DNA of 64,000 nt, from assembly GCF_963924675.1 (NCBI RefSeq), contig NC_089220.1:89097168-89161167 (forward strand), written 5' to 3'. Below, piece by piece: positions 13,211-24,665 of this stretch (the stretch's first letter is position 1; every line of letters begins with the position of its first letter). The position numbers and the translations under genes are program-made. The DNA comes from Phocoena phocoena (lineage: Eukaryota > Chordata > Mammalia > Artiodactyla > Phocoenidae). The notes below the pieces were generated by a model. The model searched no databases. It was not told the DNA's origin and worked only from the letters and a program-made list of their open reading frames with translations.

Positions 13211-13985
13211 AACAAATCAATAAGAAAACAACCCAATTAAACAGTGGCAAAAAATGTGAACAGACACTTCACTAAAATATAGAGATGGCCAATAGGCATA
13301 TGAAAAGATGCTCAACATTATTAGTCATTAGGGAGATACAAATTAAAACCACAATGAGATGTCACTACATGCCCATTAAAATAACTAAAATGAAAAAGAT
13401 TAACAATACCAAGTGCTGACAAGGATTTGGAACTAGTGGGAATGCAAAGTTAAACGTACTTTTCAAACTACCTAGCAATTTCACTCCTAGATATTGACAC
13501 ATGGAAAATAAAAATATATGCCCACACAAAGACTTGTAAGGGAATGTTCATGGTTTTTATTCATAATAATAAAAAACTGGAAACAACCCAAATATTTATC
13601 AACTCAAGAATGGACACACAATTTTGGAATATCCATAAAATGAAATGCAATTCGGCAATAAAAAGGGAGAAACTACTGATATTTATACCGTGCCTGAACC
13701 TCGATAGCATCTTGTTAAGTAAAGGAAGACAAACAATTACACGTCCTATACTTCCATTCATATGAAATTCTAGGAAAGGGAAAAAGTACAGTGATGGAAA
13801 GCTGCCAGGGTTCAGTGGGTGGGAGGAGACAATTGACTTCAAAGGTACATATGAGAACTTGTTGGGATGAAGGAAATATTTTGTATCCTGACTGTAGTAG
13901 CAATACCATAGCTATATTTTTGACAGAAGTCATGAACTCAGGCACTTTAAAAGGGCAGATTTTGCAAATTTTAAAAACAATGTAT
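13211..13985 (+). mobile_element. Old L1 3' fragment (end of ORF2, 3'UTR)
   Basis: It starts in the ORF2 C-terminal region (AAACAACCCAATTAAACAGT, then the equivalent of 'HFTK...MKRCSTLLVIREIQIKT') and runs through the end of ORF2 into a 3'UTR ending near TTTTAAAAACAATGTATTGAG. It has multiple frameshifts. The join of AAAATCAATTGG to AACAAATCAATAAG suggests the retrocopy landed at or just inside the 5' edge of this fragment. Confidence 0.8.
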
Positions 13986-15769
13986 TGAGAATGTGTTTTT
14001 TCACGCTCAGAATCTATTTTCTGGGGGAAGTATAATTTTCTTCCTAGTACTGTTTCTGGCAAAGTGGCAAGTATGATTACAGAAACTGCAGTAGTATAAA
14101 ATCCATTAAACATGAAGACACAGAATGGAAACTAGGCTTATACTTCGGCACAGGCACTAAAAAGCTCAAGAAACACTAAGATCTGCTTAGACTCAGTCTT
14201 ACGACTCAATTAGAGTAAAACGTCTTCCCACTGAAATTATTAATGGGCTGTGGGGCTTCAAATAACACAGTTCCCAGATCAGTTCTAAGTAGAGGCCAGC
14301 TTCTTATATGATATCCTACTTGCTGAATGTACCTTACATGGTTACAAAGTGCTTCTGCAAGAAGTTGTTTCAGAGTGTTATTTTAGTCTTCTGTCCTTCT
14401 GAGTCAGAAAGGGAGAAAGAACTCAGTTGTTGATATTTGAATGGGTGAACATGAGACACAGAAAATAACTTGTCTATATTAAGAGACAAATAGAGCTCAA
14501 AAGGCAATCATTTGACTAGTGGTATTATCAACCTATTCTCAAAGCTTTTTTTTTTTTTTTTTGACAATTGTTTTAAGGATGAGAAATTCAAAGTGTATCT
14601 TAACAGCATCCCTGGGAATTCAAAGTGTGAATAATCTTCCTGATATCTTCTTTAAACTCCTAGTTGCCATTTTTGGTTCCAGAGGTCCTAGAATGCAAAG
14701 GGGACAATGGGCATTCCTTGTTTTCAGTACAGTCTCACCTATGGAAAGCTGGCAATTCCAGGTTGCTGACAGTTTCCTAACAATGTTTACAGCCGATTAG
14801 GATGGTTTGGCAGCAGCATAGGGAAGAAATGACGAGAGAGGATCTAGGTTACTCCTGCTGCTAAACCCAATGCCAGAAGTCGCTGTTCTTGGGCTCTTTC
14901 TCAAAGCTGTGTCCTGGCAACAAGCATTTCTAGAAAGAATATGTGTATGTGTGGGGGGGAGCAGGGTAAGCTGTTGAAGGGAGGGAAAGAGATATCAGGG
15001 AGACAGTGTCTTCATGTTTCCTATATGGTACTCAGCTGGGTACATCAATCATATATAAATATTAAGTTGGTCCCTAAACCATATATCAGAATTTTGGTGG
15101 CAAATCTTTCACTCTACACTTTTGAATCCCAGTGTTCTCCCCACTGCACCATTCTGCTCCAGCAGAAGCGGGTGCTATGTTGAGAGTGGATTGGCGAGGG
15201 AAAGGATAAATGAAGGGCAAGAAGACCTCCTGGCTGCTGCAATAAACCAGGGTAAACCAAGCAAGTAGTGATGATGGAGATGTAAAAAATTTGAAGATAC
15301 AAAAAAAAAAAAAAGGTCTTGGTGACCTAATCAGGTGTGGGAATTAATCAGAGAATTCTTGCTTGAGCAACTGGGTAGACAGCAGCAGCATCCATAGAGC
15401 CAGAAAAACATAAAAAATTGCTAGCTGGGTTGAGGTCAGTTGGGGGAGCATAGCCATATAAGAAATGCATATGAAATTCAACAGGAATCTTAAACTGTGG
15501 TGCAAATCTTGTGACCCCATTATTTTTTGTTTGCTTGTTTACTATTATTCTATGTGAGTCTCTCTCCAGCCTCACTTCTTTCTATACATTTTCATGCCCG
15601 CTTGCTTTGCTTCCTTAATCCCCTAACAGACTTACACTTAACTTCTTTTAGTTCCTTGAATGTTCCTTTCCCTATCTCACCTCTGCGACTAGACATATGC
15701 TTTGCTTTCTGGAGTGCTTTTCTCCTTCCCTCTAGTCCTCTTTCTTTGGGTCACTGCTGTTCACCTTTC
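13986..15769. other. Unrecognised non-coding stretch
   Basis: I see no gene, RNA or clear repeat over about 1.8 kb. A 16-18 bp T-run (near 14545-14562) and a 15-bp A-run (15301-15315) may be old retroposon tails without a recognisable body. The open frames here are short and have no domain resemblance. Confidence 0.5.
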
Positions 15770-15960
15770 AGTCTTCCACTTAGCCATCACTTTCTCCAGA
15801 AGCCTTCCTTGCACCATCCGCAACCTTCCCAAGCCCATGTTAGGTAACTCTTTAATGTACTTCTACTTCCTCTATCATAGTGCTTATCACTAGTATTGAA
15901 ACTGTCTGTCTTCACTTCTACATTATAAGCTCAACTAAAACAGAAGAAATGTTTGCCTTG
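15770..15960 (+). mobile_element. L2 LINE 3'-end relic
   Basis: The phrase order fits L2 3' ends: TCTCCAGAAGCCTTCCTTGC, then CATAGTGCTTATCAC, then a CTGTCTTCACTTCTACATTATAAGCTC stretch resembling 'actagaatgtaagctcc'. Ancient and diverged. Confidence 0.6.
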
Positions 15961-17655
15961 CCGATAATTAAGCCCAAAGAATCAGAATAAAACTTAAATA
16001 CACATTAGTAGAATTGAATATTTCTAAAATTATCTAGCAAACATAAAATAAAAACAAATGTACAAAGAGACCCAAATTCTCAAGCTTTGTAGTCATTATG
16101 ACCTTTCTTCATTTATATCAATTGATATGTCAATTATAATTTATAAGAATAAATAAGAATATATATGTATGACATATATAATATGGGGAGGGAGAGAGAG
16201 GTAATAAACTAAGAACTAGAAAATAGAGTTCTATATGACATTCTGTGCTTAAAAAGCAAAGTATGGCTTTATATATGGCATTTAAATACTCTGGGTTTAA
16301 ATTTTATCATCCGTACAAATAAAAGGTAGGATGAAGAAAGTTTTATGTTTCTTCAGATTTAACATTATGTGAATCTATGAAAATAAACAACAAGGAGGAA
16401 TCTAAGGCTTATCAATTGTAAACGTTGTAAACAGAGATTTTCAAAAATAAGATAAGAATTGGGGTGATGTACAATAATATGGGAGTAGAAATAAATTTCC
16501 AATTTCTGTCAAAAAATAGAAGTACCATGCGTTTTTTGTTTTTTTTTAAAGAAGAACTTTATTCCTGGATTCTTCAAGTTTGACTTTGTATATTATAAAT
16601 ATTTTGTAAAGCCTAGCTGTAGACTTGCTCATCAAGATGGTTAAAGCTCACCATAATACATGATAAATCAAGTGCAGCTAGTAAGCACTGGTAAAAAGAC
16701 CTTCTACTAACATGTAACATTACTGAGGGGCAAGATGGAGGGAGACTGTGGACACAAACAAAGCACTTGGATACATGCAAAGATAAATTACTGATATAAT
16801 ATTACATCATTTCCAAATAAAGGTAAGATATTAAACCAATACCAGGGAAAGCGGAAATCCTTTCAAGTGTTCCAGAACAAATAAGTACTGGTTGGGAGAG
16901 ACCCTCAGAGATCATTTGATCCAGCCTCACTAGGGTCTTTGATCTTGAAATACCCCCAGTAAGTGCTGTCCCACTTATTCTTGAATGTCTTTGAGGAGAC
17001 AATCTCGCTGGAAGCAACTCATTCCATCTTTGGGCATCTCTACCTATTCCAGAATGTTTTCTTTTACCATGCTCCCTGAAGCTTCCATTCATTGGTCTTA
17101 GTTCTGCCACGGGGATCAAGCAAAACACATCAAATATCTCTTTCACATGAGAGCTTCAAATTGCTATTGCAAATCTGGAATGAATTAGCAATTTTGTATT
17201 TCTATGCAACATAAAAATATACTATGACAAGACCTTTTTGAACTAGATGTGATAGTTTAATTTCTTTTTTATTCACCGAATTATAGAAATTACAGTTTTG
17301 CCTAAATCTGATTCATGTTGTTTTTAAACTAACGCTATCCTTTTTTAAAAGTATCGCACCACCTCTTGCCTCTTTTCTGCAGTTTTACATCAGTCATCAG
17401 AGTGTAATTGCTCTTGTTCTTGCTTCTTGGTATGTGAGACGTGGGTGGTCAGTTTGTATGACATCTGACATTAAATGCTTGCTGACTTCCCTCTTTTATA
17501 GAAATAGCTTATGTATCACACTGTAATATGCTGCCAGCTAAGGTACACTGGGGAGTAGAGTGGCCGTGAGCATGGTGTGAACAGAAGCCACTTCTTCTCT
17601 CAGACAAAAGTATGTTGCAAAACGGTTAAGAAAATGACAACTATAAAACAGTGAA
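15961..17655. other. Unrecognised AT-rich non-coding stretch
   Basis: About 1.7 kb with no recognisable gene. It includes an AT-dinucleotide-rich patch (16120-16200) followed by GGGAGGGAGAGAGAGG. Weak, uninformative reading frames only. Confidence 0.5.
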
Positions 17656-17841
17656 GCGCTTCCCTGGTGGCGCAGTGGTTGAGAGTCCACCTGCCGATGC
17701 AGGGGACATGGGTTCGTGCCCCGGTCCGGGAAGATCCCACATGCCGCGGAGCGGCTGGGCCCGTGAGCCATGGCCGCTGAGCCTGTGCTCAACGGGAGAG
17801 GCCACAACAGTGAGAGGCCCGTGTACCAAAAAAAAAAAAAA
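17656..17841 (+). mobile_element. CHR-type SINE (short form), plus strand
   Basis: Runs from GCTTCCCTGGTGGCGCAGTG to GTGAGAGGCCCGTGTACC and a pure A-tail. It is the short, tail-simple subtype with GGAGCGGCTGGGCCCGTGAG. The likely target-site duplication AAAACAGTGAA (17645-17655) / AAAACAATGAA (17838-17848) has one mismatch. A few bases of the standard body are missing ('GAGCCTGTGCTCAACGGG'). Confidence 0.93.
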
Positions 17842-17904
17842 CAATGAATTCTTTGAAATAAGACCAGAACTAATTTGTAACTTGGCCTAGAAAGTTACCA
17901 TCTA

Positions 17905-18055
17905 CATAACCTTCATTAAATGAGTTAACTTCACTCAGCCCTAGGGTCTTCGCCTATAAAATGGGAATAATATTGACTTTGCAGGCCTCTTGTGATAATT
18001 AAATGAGGCACTTTTGCACACTTCATCTAGTAAAATGCCTGGCTTGCTTCTCCTG
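17905..18055 (+). mobile_element. MIR SINE relic, plus strand
   Basis: The core and 3' part are recognisable: TATAAAATGGGAATAATATT, then TTGTGATAATTAAATGAGGC and AAAATGCCTGGC. An ancient mammalian-wide repeat. Confidence 0.75.
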
Positions 18056-19020
18056 TTTCAAAGCTAGTGTACTTAGAAACTTTCTCTCTTAGCTCTTGAT
18101 AGCTTCTCCAGGCCTCCACACCCTCCCACACAACAGTGCTGCTCAGGACACCCTCCAGCCCTATATTCAGGCCAGGTAGCATTTTCTGCTCTGAGCTCTT
18201 ACCTCCTGCAACTGGATGATTCCAAAATGAGAGCTCCTCAGCAGTGGTGAAAGCATCAGGACTGAACTGAGCTGCCTTATTCTCATTCCTCAGAGTAATA
18301 AAGATGCCGGCAATGCACAGACTGATGAGAAATTGAATGTCTCCACAACCCAGTTTGGTAGGTCCCTGAGTAACTGAGGCTGCTTGGCCTCTGAAGGTCC
18401 TCTTGGTGGTCTTCCTTGGATAGCTTTGGTTGAGAGAAGCCTGCTGCTATTGCCCAGGGAACCAAGGGGAAGGAAACATGTACAGAATACTGATCATGTG
18501 TCAAGAACTGTGCCGGGTCTGTGCCTCAGGAACACTCGTGGAGATATCCATGCATTCTTCATTTATTCATCAAAATCTATTGCAAGCCACCTCTGGGCCA
18601 AGTTGTGTGTGACAGTCTCAGAGATGAAGTCCAGTGAAATGTGTAAAACAGAGAAATTATACAGATAAAGGAACTCTTAGTCTCTGGGGTTGTAAGATCC
18701 TGGAAGAAATGACATAGGAACTGAGGTTTGAAAGAGAACAGGCTTTAGAGGGAAGAATAGTTCAGGCATGGGAAACACACATATGAAAATACAGGAGGCC
18801 TGACCAAACATAGCTTGTTGTGGAAATATCCATATGTTGACATTATAGAAGCTTGACATGCAAAAGAGGATTGTGAAAATAGCTTAAGCTAGAAAGAGGG
18901 TGTCGTGTAAAATAAGACCAAAGACATAGAATTTAAAGCTATGTTGCTTACCAAGGTAGGAAGGAGGGAAATCTCACCAGCTCATGGCTGGGATGCAATC
19001 ACTTTTCAATTCCTTTGCAC
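18056..19020. other. Mostly unrecognised; possible ancient repeat 18470-18820
   Basis: No gene is supported. 18470-18820 has the flavour of a mammalian-wide interspersed repeat (ATTCTTCATTTATTCATCAA, later AATAGTTCAGGCATGGGAAAC), but I cannot name the family. The remainder looks unique. Confidence 0.35.
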
Positions 19021-19034
19021 ATCAAAATCACAGA

Positions 19035-19366
19035 CTTTCTGGTCAAAAGGTACAAACTTCTAGTTATAAGCTAAATAAGTACTGGGGATGTAATGTACAG
19101 CATGGTGACTATAGTTAACACTGTTCTATGGTACATACGAACGTTGTTAGGAGAGTAAACCCTAAGAGCTCTCATCACAAGGAGAAAAAAACCTTTTTGT
19201 TCTTTTTTGTGCTTTTCCTTTTTATTGTATCTATATGAAATGATGGATATTAACTAAATCTAATGTGGTAATCATTTCACAATATATATAAGTCAAAACA
19301 TTATGCTGTACGCCTTAAACTTATACAGTGCTGTCTGTTAATTATATCTCAATAAGACTGTAGAAA
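19035..19366 (+). mobile_element. Old L1 3'UTR fragment
   Basis: The phrases GGGGATGTAATGTACAGCAT and GGTGACTATAGTTAACACTG, ending AATTATATCTCAATAAGACTG, are characteristic of a diverged L1 3'UTR. A short direct repeat AATCACAGA occurs just before (about 19026) and just after (about 19369) and may be its target-site duplication. Confidence 0.65.
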
Positions 19367-19965
19367 ATTAATCACAGAGTTCCTTTTATATAAGGATACA
19401 ACATAAGATCCTTTGAGAATTGAATTTTGTCAGCAGTGGACTAGAAATTTGAGGATACATTGGTGATGCAAGTATAACATGATGTGGGGGTAGGGAGATT
19501 CTTGGGAAAAGTTGTGGAGAGAAATCTTAATGAAAGCCCACCTCAGAAGGTTATCTGTGAAGGGTAGTGACAATTTAGACATGAAAGAGGCACAGGACTT
19601 GTGTGGTAAACATTAAAGTATTTTTATTTTGCTGAGACCATATACTCTTCTAACTAACAGGAAGTTATATAAGATGAAGTTCTGTTTAACATAGGAGAGT
19701 TGACTTTTTTCATCAGGAACCTGGACTTGTGTGTTCTATATATTTTGCAGGGTTAATGAATAATTTAAGCATGTAGAGTCATGATCAGATTTACACTTCA
19801 TAAATATTACCTTGATCACAATGCAGAATATAAATTTGTGGGGGATGAGGCTGGAGGCAGATAAATTAGTTAGGAGGCTACTGCAATATACTGCGGGGAG
19901 ATAATGAGGGATTACACTAAGAAGAGCCACTGGGAATAGAAAGGAGATGAGGTTATCTAATAAAA
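19367..19965. other. Unrecognised; weak ancient-repeat signal
   Basis: 19760-19960 (GTCATGATCAGATTTACACTT, TTAGTTAGGAGGCTACTGCA) resembles a widespread old mammalian repeat whose name I cannot assign with confidence. No gene is seen. Confidence 0.35.
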
Positions 19966-20241
19966 ACCTGCAGAAAATAGCAAATATAATGGAGAAAACT
20001 TAGATGCATTCTGTTTAAAGTTGGGGTAAGCCATGGGTACCTGCTATCACTGCTACTTTTCAACATAGCACAGAGATTCTGGTCAATTCAGTGATTTTAG
20101 AAAAAGAAGGTGCAGTAGATTGAAAGCATGAGACAGTGTGTGATTATTTACTGATGACGTAATGACACACACACACACAAATCCACAAACTATTAAAACA
20201 AAAAATAGAGTCCATCCGTATGCTGGATACAAGATCACTTT
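19966..20241 (+). mobile_element. Old L1 ORF2 fragment, target of a later L1
   Basis: Diverged ORF2 RT region: the equivalents of 'GCPLSP...' and 'FADD' can be discerned (TGCTATCACTGCTACTTTTC, TTTACTGATGACGT), interrupted by a short (CA)n at 20166-20179. It resumes briefly after the inserted L1 (21690 to about 21740). Confidence 0.6.
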
Positions 20242-20256
20242 AAAAATCAACACACA

Positions 20257-21674
20257 TTAAGATCTTTAATCCATTTTGAGTTTATTTTTGTGTATGGTGT
20301 TAGGTAGAGTTCTAATTTCATTCTTTTCATGTAGCTGTCCAGTTTTCCCAGCACCATTTATTGAAGAGGCTGTCTTTTCTCCATTGTATATTCTTGCCTC
20401 CTTTGTCATAGATTAGGTGACCATAGGTGCATGGGTTTATCTCTGGGCTTTCTATCCTGTACCATTGATCTATATTTCTGTTTTCTTTGACATAAATCAC
20501 AGCAAGATCTTTTATGACCCACCTCCTAGAGTAATGAAAATAAAAACAAAAATAAGCAAATGGAACCTAATTAAACTTCAAAGCTTTTGCACAGCAAAGG
20601 AAACCATAAACAAGATGAAAAGACAACCCACAGAATGGGAGAAAATATTTGCAAATGAAGCAACAGACAAAGGATTGATCTCCAAAATATACAAACAGCT
20701 CATGGAGCTCAATATCAAAAAAACAAACAACCCAATCCAAAAATGGGAAGAAGATCTGAATAGACATTTCACCAAAAAGACATACAGATGTCCAAGAGGC
20801 ACATGAAAAGATGCTCAATATCACTAATTATTAGAGAAATGCAAATCAAAACTACAATGAGGTATCACCTCATACCAGTCAGAATGGCCATCATCAAAAA
20901 ATCTACAAACACTAAATGCTGGAGAGGGTGCGGAGAAAAGGGAACCCTCTTGCACTGTTGGTGGGAATGTAAATTGATATAGCCACTGTGGAGAACAGTA
21001 TAGAGGTTCCTTAAAAAGCTAAATAAAGAACTACCATATGACCCAGCAATCCCACTACTGGGCAGATACCCCAAGAAAACCATAATTCAAAAAAACACAT
21101 GTACCCGAAAGTTCACTGCAGCACTATTTACAATAGCCAGGGCATGGAAACAACCTAGATGTCCACTGACAGATGAATGGATAAAGAAGATGTGGTACAC
21201 ATATATAATGGAATATTACTCAGCCATAAAAAGAAATGAAATTGGGTCACTTGTAGAGATGTAGATGGACCTAGAGTCTGTCATACAGAGTGAAGTAAGT
21301 CAGAAAGAGAAAAACAAATATCATATATTAATGCATATATGTGGAATCTAGAAAAATGGTACAGATGAGCCTATTTGCAGGGCAGGAATAGAAACGCAGA
21401 TGTAGAGAATCGATGTGTGGACGTGGCGGGGAAGGGGAGGGTGGGGTGAACTCAGAGATTAGGTTTGACATAAATACACTACCATGTGTAAAATGGATAG
21501 CTAGTGGGAACCTGCTGTATAGCACAGGGAGCTCAGCTCGGTGCTCAGTGATGACCTAGATGGGTGGGATGGGGAGGTCCAAGAGGGAGGGGATATATGT
21601 ATACATATAGCTGATTCACTTCACTGTATAGCAGGAAGTAACACAACATTGTAAAGCAATTATATGCCAATAAA
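20257..21674 (+). mobile_element. 5'-inverted (twin-primed) truncated L1
   Basis: A 1.4-kb L1 insert with a 15-bp perfect target-site duplication AAAAATCAACACACA (20242-20256 and 21675-21689). The first part, 20257 to about 20485, is ORF2 in reverse orientation. From about 20486 to the end it is plus-strand ORF2 3' end and 3'UTR. In L1 coordinates the two parts are neighbours with roughly 60 bp lost between them, the hallmark of twin priming. The plus part still reads for many codons (for example 20788-20982, with the CWRGCGEKG motif) but has stops and no start. Tail A's merge with the duplication. Confidence 0.93.
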
Positions 21675-21740
21675 AAAAATCAACACACAAAATATCAACA
21701 AATTGCATCAAAAACAATTGTGCCAAAGACTACATATGTA

Positions 21741-22102
21741 CGCAGGGATTCCACCCCACTCCTCCCCAGCTCTCTTCCTTTTTCCCACTCACATCTAAGT
21801 GTGGCAAACCTTCCTGCCTCCTTCATGGGAAACCCAGGGAACTATAGTATTTCTTGTGGTTACCCTACATCTTAGCCACATTTAAGCAAAATGTCCTTTA
21901 TTAATCTCTCCCGCTAGGACCCTGACAAATCATAATACTAATCATCCCTTCTCAAGATGATTAGTATTAGCCACTACAGAAAGTCCATGTTTCTTTTCCG
22001 TCATTGATCCAACAAATATTTGTTGACATGTGACCCAATTTTGGCCGATTAAATGGGATAGGAAATCTAATTAGCTTCCAGGGAAAAGTTTATACACTCA
22101 TT
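21741..22102. other. Unrecognised stretch
   Basis: No gene or clear repeat. Ends at the target site of the L1 3' fragment that follows. Confidence 0.5.
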
Positions 22103-22116
22103 AAAAAGCATCACAG

Positions 22117-22629
22117 CCTGGTGTATAGCACGGGGAACTCCACTCAATACTCCGTAATGGCCTATATGAGAAAAGAATCTGAAAAAAAAGAGTGTATAGG
22201 GACTTCCCTGGTGGCGCAGTGGTTAAGAATCCGCCTGCCAATGCAGGGGACACAGGTTTGAGCCCTGGTCCGGGAAGATCCCACATGCTGTGGAGCAACT
22301 AAGCCCATGCACCACAACTACTGAGCCTGCACTCTACAGCCCATGAGCCACAACTACTGAGCCTGCGTGAAGCCCGTGAGCCTAGAGCCTGTGCTCCGCA
22401 ACAAGAGAAGCCACCGCGATGAGAATCCCATGCACCGCAATGAAGAGCAGCCCCCACTCGCTGCAACTGAGAAAGCCCGCTCGCAGCAACGAAGACTCAA
22501 CACAGCCAAAAATAAAAAAACAAATAAATTTATTAATAAAAAAGAGTAGATGTATAACAGATTCACTTTGTTGTACACCTGAAAGTAACACAAAGTTGTA
22601 AATCAACTATACTTCAATAAAAATTTTTA
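22117..22629 (+). mobile_element. 5'-truncated L1 3'UTR insert, split by a SINE
   Basis: L1 3'UTR phrases GGTGTATAGCACGGGGAACT and TTGTACACCTGAAAGTAAC...TACTTCAATAAAAA lie on either side of the SINE at 22199. The whole insert is bounded by AAAAAGCATCACAG (22103-22116) and AAAAAGCATCGCAG (about 22630-22643), a target-site duplication with one mismatch. So only about 170 bp of L1 was inserted here. Confidence 0.82.
22199..22537 (+). mobile_element. CHR-type SINE (long form), plus strand
   Basis: Starts GGGACTTCCCTGGTGGCGCA. The long body contains a partial internal duplication of 'CCACAACTACTGAGCCTGC' (22311 and 22348), and it ends in an A-rich tail with AATAAA-like units. The flanking A-run plus GAGT (about 22182-22193 and 22538-22547) looks like the target-site duplication. 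It sits inside the L1 3'UTR fragment, so it is younger. Confidence 0.92.
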
Positions 22630-22643
22630 AAAAAGCATCGCAG

Positions 22644-24253
22644 GAAAAGATGGTTCTCTCTTTCCTCTGAACGTTGTCCTGACTGAATGTGGAACTTGAA
22701 ATTTCTGAATCATCTTTCTATCACAATGTGGATGAAGTTACCCCAAAGAATTTGTTCAGCACTGAGAGAATGAAGTGAGAGAAGAAAGCAAAGAACCAGA
22801 CTCTAGAGAACTTCAACACTGACAGGTGGTGTGAAAGAGGAGTTCTAGAAGTGACTGAGAAATGTCAATCAAAGAGACAGGACATGAGTCAGAAGAAAGG
22901 ACAAGTATGGAAAGTAAGAAAGAAAAAGCTTCAAGAAAAAAGGGCATGGCCGATATCATCATGCTGTTGAAGGGGCTGGTCAACTGAGGTCTGCGAAGAG
23001 ACTATACAATCTGAAGCAAAAGCAGTTGCAGTGGAATGATGGTGCTGAAACCCAACTGTCAAGGCTTGAGAAGTTAAAAAGGAGTTAGAACATGGATGTA
23101 GAACATGAGGAGAAACTGGATACATTTTTGGAGAGTTTTCCAGGGAAGCAGTGCATTAAAAGGAGGAAAGGAAAGTTGTTAGCCCTTTTTTTCCCTTTTT
23201 ATATAGGAGATAATCCAGGATGGAATAAACCTGTGGGTAGAGAGTGAGAAATTAAAACTGCAGAGGAAGACAGATTGGTCACCATAGAACTTTCATCAGT
23301 TTGAACAATTACACTATTTTTAACAGCGGATTGATTTTAATCAAGTCTACCTCATGTATTCGAACACTAATACCTATGATCTGAAGGTGTAGGATCTGAG
23401 TTTCTACTCCTGCACCCCCCTCACTCTCTCCCTGCACCTTCCTTTAGGGCTCTAACACTCCAACTTAACCTGATAACTGTCAGTGGCCCTGCCTGCAGCT
23501 TGAATTTTAGGTATGTGACCCTCTAGTGAAAGTAAGAACTATGGAAAAAAAGCAGGAGAGCTGACCAGAACCAGAGCACTTGGGCAGATACTCTGACTTC
23601 TGATGACATTTCTGGCCACAGAGTCATTTCACTAATGCCTGAAATCTAGATGGTGAGGCAGGGCAAGGGGCCTGGGGCTTGGAGAGAAGCAGGTTAGAAA
23701 AGGGATTTCCTTGGGGAGATTGCTCAGAGGTAGGTCTAGAAAATGTACTGTTCAAAGGGAAAACAGTAGCTACTTTTCTTTTCCTCCCTCCCTTTCTCCC
23801 TCCCTCCCTTCCTTTTAAAATTCTTAATGCCTTTATAATAGTTACAGTTATTCAGAAAAGAATCTAAGCTTTTCTAATTTATTTTGCACTTCCTGGGATT
23901 CATTTCCTCCTCCACACTCTGCCCTCCTGTATTTTCTTCCTATTTAATATTAATGTGATTCCCATCTTGTTTCTCCTCCACTCAGCCTACTTTCTTTTTC
24001 AGCTTCAGTGATGAGTCTCTGGCACTCAGGTTAATTTTCCCTTTATTTTAATCATTTCTACTTTCTCACTTTGACCTTTCCTTCATTTCTAATCGACACC
24101 CCCAGGCTACTGTGAGAAAATTAAGTCACCTCCATCCATTTCGGAGGACCAAAGTGTGCACTGCTCAGTCACAAATTCTCCATCTCATTTCCTTCCATAA
24201 CAGAGGCCCATCAAGATTAGTCGAAAGGAGCAAGAAATGGGTGAACTATTTGT
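22644..24253. other. Unrecognised; purine-rich part then unique
   Basis: 22640-23300 is purine-rich and could be a decayed ancient repeat. A CCCTCC/CTTCC tract lies at 23784-23815. I see no gene. Confidence 0.4.
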
Positions 24254-24380
24254 CCGTGGCGGCCATGGCTCACGGGCCCAGTTGCTCCGCGGCATGTGGG
24301 ATCTTCCCGGACCTGGGCACGAACCCGTGTCCCCTGCATCGGCAGGCAGACTCTCAACCACTGTGCCACCAGGGAAGCCC
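24254..24380 (-). mobile_element. CHR-type SINE, minus strand, missing its 3' half and tail
   Basis: The tRNA-like head is intact on the minus strand (GGGCTTCCCTGGTGGCACAG at 24380 downward, B box region GGGTTCGTGCCC). The element stops after 'GAGCCATGGCCGCCAC' with no 'GTGAGAGGCCCGCG' body and no A-tail. Insertion normally starts at the tail, so the loss implies a later deletion or a rearranged copy. Confidence 0.9.
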
Positions 24381-24499
24381 TCAAGCTCCAATATTTAAAA
24401 GAAAAAACTTTTTGTTGGAATCTTTATGAAGACTGATTATTCTATAACGCACTTGCTAAATACCAGCCTCAGTGCATGAAGTCACTAGGAAAGAGAAGC

Positions 24500-24665
24500 A
24501 GTGTGGTGAACACACCGGCTATCTGAGTTATTTTCTTAGCTCTGACAACCTCTTTCTTCACCTCTTCATGTGAAGCTGTGCAGCTTTGGGCAGTTACTTA
24601 ACTTCTCTGACACTAAGTGGTTTCATCTGAAGGAAATTAGGTCTCTGCTCCCATGAAGTCAGCAG
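24500..24665 (+). mobile_element. Possible MIR relic
   Basis: The phrase CAGCTTTGGGCAGTTACTTAACTTCTCTGA followed by GTTTCATCTGAA fits the MIR core. The ends are not clear. Confidence 0.5.
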
